64,000 bases of DNA from positions 20,884 to 84,883 of the forward strand of contig JAFWRO010000049.1 of the NCBI GenBank assembly GCA_017519885.1, written 5' to 3'. Position 1 is the stretch's first letter. The number at the start of each line of letters is the position of its first letter. Of the stretch, positions 62,816-64,000 are shown in pieces. Below the pieces are notes generated by a model that ran no database searches, was not told the origin of the DNA, and saw only the letters and a list, made by a program, of their open reading frames with translations. The position numbers and the translations under genes are program-made. This stretch comes from Liminaster sp017519885 (GTDB taxonomy: Bacteria; Bacteroidota; Bacteroidia; Bacteroidales; UBA3663).

Positions 62816-63880
62816 TCATCTCTCATTCGAAGTCACCTTCATCATCAGGCTCTGCGTACCGCATTCCACATGGATTGCGACCACACCGCCTACGGGACGT
62901 TGGGAGAGCGTGAGGTGGTCCTCCCAGGTGCCGGCGGGGCGGGAGGCATAGTGGATGGAGCCGAGGAGGTTGCCCGGAATGTCGGATGCGAGGATATGGA
63001 GCGGGGTGTCGGTATCGAGTTCGTACGACAGGGTGAGGGACGTGCCATCGGATGAGAGCGAGGAGCGAATGGAGGTGAATGGTCCGGCTGGCGAGGCTGC
63101 GGCACGGGCCTCGGCATCCGCTGCGTCGAGGTCGGCAAGTAACCGTGCATTCTCCGGGTCTTCTTCCAGATCTTCCTGCTGCATCACCGGAAGATAGAGG
63201 CAGGCCATGCTGTCGAGCGGGGCAAGGGCGCCACCCTCGCGGAGCGAGAGCTGCCAGGTCTCCAGCACGGGGTAGCGGCTGCCGGCGCAGAACCACAGGT
63301 AGCGATCTTCGGCCAGATGACGGGGTGACGGTTCCCCTCCATAGTCGAGGGTGTATTCATCGTGCATGTGCAGTCGGGTGACGTGACGCAACGTGTCCTC
63401 GCCGTCAGTCAGCATGCCCGTGCCGTCGGCAACGGTATATCCGCTGCCTGTCACAGTATAGGTGAGCATCTCGTATCTCCCTTCTCCCATAAAGCCGCCT
63501 TCTATGCGGTCGCCGTAGCCGAAAGGGTAATGCATCACGGGGCGTTCCTGCGCATAGATCTTATGCGCCCTGCGGCTCTGCGTCCCCTTGTCATAGAGGG
63601 TGTCGTTGCGCACCAGGAAATGCTGCATCCTCCCCTCCTCATAGATGACTATGGTGTCGCCGTTCGAGCGGATGGCCTGAAGATGCTCTTTCCCGCCGTC
63701 AATAATCGCGGGAAGGTGCCAGACGGCAGCACTGCCCTTTTCGTCCTGTTCCATGAATGAAACCTCGATCTTGCAGAGTATATCGCCATGACGCAGGATG
63801 TTAGTAGAGGTAGTCAGGGGAACCTGGGAGAAGAGCGGAATGGTTATAAGAAAGACTAAAACTAAAGTTGTTATTTTCAT
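62816..63880 (-). CDS. Secreted protein of unknown function
   Basis: 354 residues with a signal peptide (MKITTLVLVFLITIPLFSQ). Beta-rich throughout (HGDILCKIEVSFMEQDEKG, VMHYPFGYGDRIEGGFMGEGRYEMLTYTVTGSGYTVADGTG, EDTLRHVTRLHMHDEYTLDYGG). One acidic helical segment is near residues 240-265 (QQEDLEEDPENARLLADLDAADAEARAAA). No catalytic or sorting motif is recognised. It is GC-rich, in contrast with the downstream gene. A small helix-breaking linker (about 266-275) separates a final beta domain. Confidence 0.6.
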   Translation of the reverse strand: MKITTLVLVFLITIPLFSQVPLTTSTNILRHGDILCKIEVSFMEQDEKGSAAVWHLPAIIDGGKEHLQAIRSNGDTIVIYEEGRMQHFLVRNDTLYDKGTQSRRAHKIYAQERPVMHYPFGYGDRIEGGFMGEGRYEMLTYTVTGSGYTVADGTGMLTDGEDTLRHVTRLHMHDEYTLDYGGEPSPRHLAEDRYLWFCAGSRYPVLETWQLSLREGGALAPLDSMACLYLPVMQQEDLEEDPENARLLADLDAADAEARAAASPAGPFTSIRSSLSSDGTSLTLSYELDTDTPLHILASDIPGNLLGSIHYASRPAGTWEDHLTLSQRPVGGVVAIHVECGTQSLMMKVTSNER

Positions 63881-64000
63881 AGCAAATATCGATAATTGTT
63901 TTGAAATATACTATTGTTTTGATGAATAATTAGTCTTTGGACTAACTAAGCCTTAATGGTAGAATGAAAAAATGGGTTTCTATGTTTCCTTAATGGAAAA
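63881..64000. other. AT-rich window end
   Basis: Upstream region of the preceding minus-strand gene. No clear promoter or gene seen. Confidence 0.3.

Noticed and set aside
1..64000. tRNA, rRNA, insertion sequences or prophage genes
   Set aside because: No transposase, integrase or phage structural motifs and no tRNA cloverleaf were recognised in the gaps I read.

Overview
The window reads as chromosomal DNA of a gut- or rumen-type member of the Bacteroidales, most likely Prevotella or a close relative. Four things point there. Three polysaccharide utilisation loci (PULs) carry SusC/SusD-type genes. Promoters have the Bacteroidetes form TTG-N19/20-TAnnTTTG, most often TATCTTTG. A hybrid two-component sensor sits beside a SusC gene. 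Secreted proteins end in type IX secretion-like tails. The genus is an inference from style; no rRNA or tRNA was seen.

Layout. (1) 1-10779, + strand: the distal part of an alpha-glucan (probably dextran) PUL. It holds a truncated SusE/F-like binding protein, a GH66 endo-dextranase, an unclassified (alpha/alpha)6 hydrolase, a GH31 alpha-glucosidase and a GH97 alpha-glucosidase; SusC and SusD would lie to the left of the window. (2) 10794-11231: a ten-unit array of palindromes with an exact 42-bp period. (3) 11506-15240: two secreted proteins with T9SS-like C-termini, one of them Omp28-like. (4) 15344-30945: mostly housekeeping. Here are an RHH protein, a PH-domain protein, a hydrolase and an SPFH protein; a DUF2007 operon; an ABC transporter/GntR operon with a clear operator; a ferritin-like gene with an OhrR-type MarR regulator; malic enzyme; a DUF4139 protein with a SusC-like insert; and a fucose-isomerase-like operon with a fimbrial lipoprotein. 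(5) 31121-48084: a second PUL with GH127, GH31, SusD, SusC, an unusual membrane-anchored one-component AraC regulator, GH2 and a divergent GH43. The set fits arabinosylated and galactosylated hemicellulose side chains. (6) 48113-59518: a fructan PUL with a hybrid two-component sensor carrying a periplasmic-binding-protein domain, SusC, SusD, a DUF4960-like surface protein and GH32. (7) 59652-63880: a cation diffusion facilitator, NrdG, a candidate small RNA, a second 42-bp hairpin array (11 units) and two secreted proteins of unknown function.

The least explained content is repetitive. Two unrelated sequences are arranged as palindromes or hairpins at exactly 42 bp, which equals four helical turns and 14 codons. 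At least ten loci carry degenerate tandem repeats of 9 bp that fall into four sequence families. Most of these lie at or just after stop codons, but three are in frame inside genes: a tripeptide tract in GH31, another in GH2, and the N-terminal membrane segment of the hybrid sensor.
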